Below the pieces are notes generated by a model. That model saw nothing but the letters and a program-made list of their open reading frames with translations. It made no database searches and was not told where the DNA came from. The position numbers and the translations under genes are program-made. From Acidobacteriota bacterium (GTDB lineage Bacteria; Acidobacteriota; Vicinamibacteria; Vicinamibacterales; Vicinamibacteraceae), in assembly GCA_023418055.1 (NCBI GenBank), contig JAEZDP010000111.1:1-8024 (forward strand): a stretch of 8,024 bases of DNA, written 5' to 3'. Shown piece by piece: positions 7,458 to 8,024 of this stretch. Position 1 is the first letter of the stretch. The number at the start of each line of letters is the position of its first letter.

Positions 7458-7548
7458 GCCGCGAGGGCTGGGAGAACCCCTGCCTGCGGCATTGCCCGTG
7501 TGCCGACGACCTGCGCAGCCCGAAGCCGGCCCGCAAGGCGCTCCCGGG

Positions 7549-7559
7549 TGGTGTGACCA
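7549..7559. promoter_or_regulatory. GntR/FadR-type operator candidate in the receptor B leader
   Basis: The dyad TGGT-GTG-ACCA is centred about 112 nt upstream of the receptor B start. It sits inside the 16-bp block 7548-7563, shared at 14 positions with 3717-3732 in front of receptor A and in the same orientation relative to its gene. On the minus strand it reads ATTGGTCACACCACC, close to the known PdhR-type consensus ATTGGTNNNACCAAT. Common control of the two receptors by one GntR-family protein is inferred. Confidence 0.6.
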
Positions 7560-7580
7560 ATGCTGTTACGGAAGAGTTGT

Positions 7581-7596
7581 GACGGCCCGCGCCGTC
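7581..7596 (-). other. Hairpin at the start of the receptor B leader
   Basis: Perfect 6-bp GC-rich arms (GACGGC and GCCGTC) around a 4-nt loop. It would be the first structure in the transcript if the promoter at 7604-7633 is right. This may be a 5'-end stabilising stem, or chance in GC-rich DNA. Confidence 0.3.
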
Positions 7597-7603
7597 GACG
7601 GGG

Positions 7604-7633
7604 AGGCTAAAGCAAGACTTGCTTCGTTGTCAA
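7604..7633 (-). promoter_or_regulatory. Candidate receptor B promoter with a dyad in the spacer
   Basis: Minus strand: perfect -35 TTGACA (7628-7633), an 18-nt spacer, then TAGCCT (7604-7609), a weak -10 keeping T1, A2 and T6. The spacer holds a perfect 7-bp-arm palindrome, AAGCAAG-N-CTTGCTT (7610-7624), a classic position for an operator. A strong -35 with a poor -10 and a spacer dyad suggests regulated use. The leader would be about 155 nt. Confidence 0.5.
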
Positions 7634-7637
7634 ACCA
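7627..7637. promoter_or_regulatory. Degenerate GntR/FadR-type site over the receptor B -35
   Basis: TTGT-CAA-ACCA fits the degenerate FadR-subfamily consensus TNGTNNNACNA at all six fixed positions, and overlaps the -35 box completely. Together with 7549-7559 it gives receptor B a pair of sites with centres 78 bp apart. It is weaker than the strict copies and could be chance. Confidence 0.35.
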
Positions 7638-7644
7638 CTCATCT

Positions 7645-7730
7645 CGGTCTACAGTCCACGATCCACGGTCTACGGCCAAGACGGTCCACGGTCTAAGGCC
7701 AAGACGGTCCACGGTCTACGGTCCGGTCTA
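7645..7730 (+). repeat. Heptamer-based array CGGTCYA with a 23-bp higher-order unit
   Basis: Heptamers close to CGGTCTA/CGGTCCA run from 7645. From 7664 a 23-bp unit (three heptamers plus GA) is repeated: 7664-7686 and 7687-7709 differ at one base, and a third partial copy follows to about 7722. The segment 7706-7719 is the exact reverse complement of 7945-7958, so an inverted version of the same heptamer array lies about 225 bp away. No gene is visible here. Confidence 0.8.
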
Positions 7731-7769
7731 CAGGGAGGCCAGGCTACAGGCGACAGCTAACGGCGGGCG

Positions 7770-7797
7770 TTAGGCGTCAGGCGTCAGGCATCAGGCA
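7770..7797 (+). repeat. Four tandem heptamers TCAGGCR
   Basis: Four consecutive 7-bp units: TTAGGCG, TCAGGCG, TCAGGCA and TCAGGCA. It is a second, unrelated heptamer family in the same intergenic region. No coding or RNA gene is evident in the flanks 7731-7769 and 7798-7850. Confidence 0.75.
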
Positions 7798-7850
7798 TCC
7801 GCGCACCGACTGAGGGGACATGAGCTTGGCGCGGCACGCAGGTATCCAGC

Positions 7851-7941
7851 GCCGAGCCCAGAGCCCCGAGCCGCGAGCCCCGAGCCGCGAGCCCCGAGCC
7901 GCGAGCGCCGAGCCGCGAGCGCCGAGCCCCGAGCGCCGAGC
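7851..7941 (+). repeat. Thirteen tandem heptamers of type NSCGAGC
   Basis: Thirteen uninterrupted 7-bp units, all ending GAGC, vary among GCCGAGC, CCCGAGC and CGCGAGC (one is CCAGAGC). CCCGAGC and CGCGAGC alternate for several units, so there is also a 14-bp period. Because 7 is not a multiple of 3, open frames through it give artificial RGSGLAARGS-type peptides. Heptameric simple repeats of this kind are well known from cyanobacteria (STRR sequences). Confidence 0.9.
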
Positions 7942-7945
7942 CCCG

Positions 7946-7973
7946 TAGACCGTGGACCGAAGACCGTAGACTG
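7946..7973 (-). repeat. Inverted copy of the CGGTCYA heptamer array
   Basis: Four heptamers on the plus strand, TAGACCG, TGGACCG, AAGACCG and TAGACTG, are the reverse complement of the units at 7645-7730. The best match is 14 bp (7945-7958 against 7706-7719). The two arrays bracket the TCAGGCR and NSCGAGC arrays, and this one ends about 10 bp before the possible gene start at 7984. Confidence 0.75.
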
Positions 7974-7983
7974 CTCGACCGTG

Positions 7984-8024
7984 ATGTACGATGACCCCAT
8001 CGTGACGTACGTCGTGACAGGCGC
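7984..8024 (+). CDS. Possible 5' end of a NAD-dependent epimerase/dehydratase (partial)
   Basis: From ATG at 7984 the plus strand stays open to the window edge, reading MYDDPIVTYVVTG. A second in-frame start, GTG at 8002, would give MTYVVTG followed by a GCN codon (Ala). This matches the known amino end of Rossmann-fold short-chain epimerases/dehydratases (TYLVTGAAGFIG type), where the first beta strand leads into the glycine-rich NAD loop. Only 13 full codons are visible, there is no clear Shine-Dalgarno site before either start, and the glycine motif itself lies beyond the window. The gene would be divergent from receptor B. Both the product and the existence of the gene are tentative. Confidence 0.35.
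   Translation, partial: MYDDPIVTYVVTG

Noticed and set aside
7645..7730. CRISPR array
   Set aside because: The 23-bp units abut without unique spacers and dissolve into heptamers, so this is a tandem repeat.
7791..8000. Minus-strand frame giving an RGS/GLGARGS-type peptide
   Set aside because: It is the translation of the 7-bp array; a 7-bp period cycles through all frames and yields artificial low-complexity peptides.

Overview
The window is GC-rich and is almost filled by two large genes on the minus strand. Both encode outer-membrane TonB-dependent receptors of the Oar-like type: signal peptide, carboxypeptidase-regulatory-like (CarboxypepD_reg) domain, plug, and a very long beta-barrel. 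The architecture, the proline-asparagine-rich barrel loops, the high GC and the short-period intergenic repeats suggest a member of the Acidobacteriota, perhaps near Vicinamibacteria. That placement is an inference from style, with no marker gene to support it.

Layout from left to right: (1) 1-156 is non-coding and holds four consecutive palindromes, three sharing the core CGCCTCG-N-CGAGGCG, just past the 3' end of the first receptor. (2) 157-3678 is receptor A (minus). (3) 3679-4139 is a 461-bp intergenic region with the receptor A ribosome binding site, a probable promoter, two GntR/FadR-type dyads (TGGT-N3-ACCA), and a large inverted pair of 8-bp-period arrays. (4) 4140-7442 is receptor B (minus); its stop codon touches the end of the octamer array. 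(5) 7443-7983 is a 541-bp intergenic region with the receptor B ribosome binding site, another strict TGGT-N3-ACCA dyad, a candidate promoter with a perfect -35 and a dyad in its spacer, then four arrays of 7-bp-period repeats. (6) The last 41 bases on the plus strand look like the first codons of a divergent gene, possibly an NAD-dependent epimerase/dehydratase.

The receptors are tandem, diverged paralogues with no visible SusD-type partner, TonB/ExbBD, enzyme or regulator in the window, so the substrate cannot be named. The most informative signal is regulatory. The strict palindrome TGGT-N3-ACCA occurs three times, all in the two upstream regions: twice around the receptor A promoter and once in the receptor B leader. 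A degenerate fourth copy lies over the receptor B -35 box. One copy from each gene sits in a 16-bp block matching at 14 positions (GTGGTNTNACCAATGC). This resembles the operators of FadR-subfamily GntR regulators (PdhR, LldR, UxuR type) and suggests one metabolite-sensing repressor controls both receptors. The long octamer inverted repeat between the genes may separate them into two transcription units. No RNA genes, CRISPR arrays, insertion sequences or phage genes were seen.
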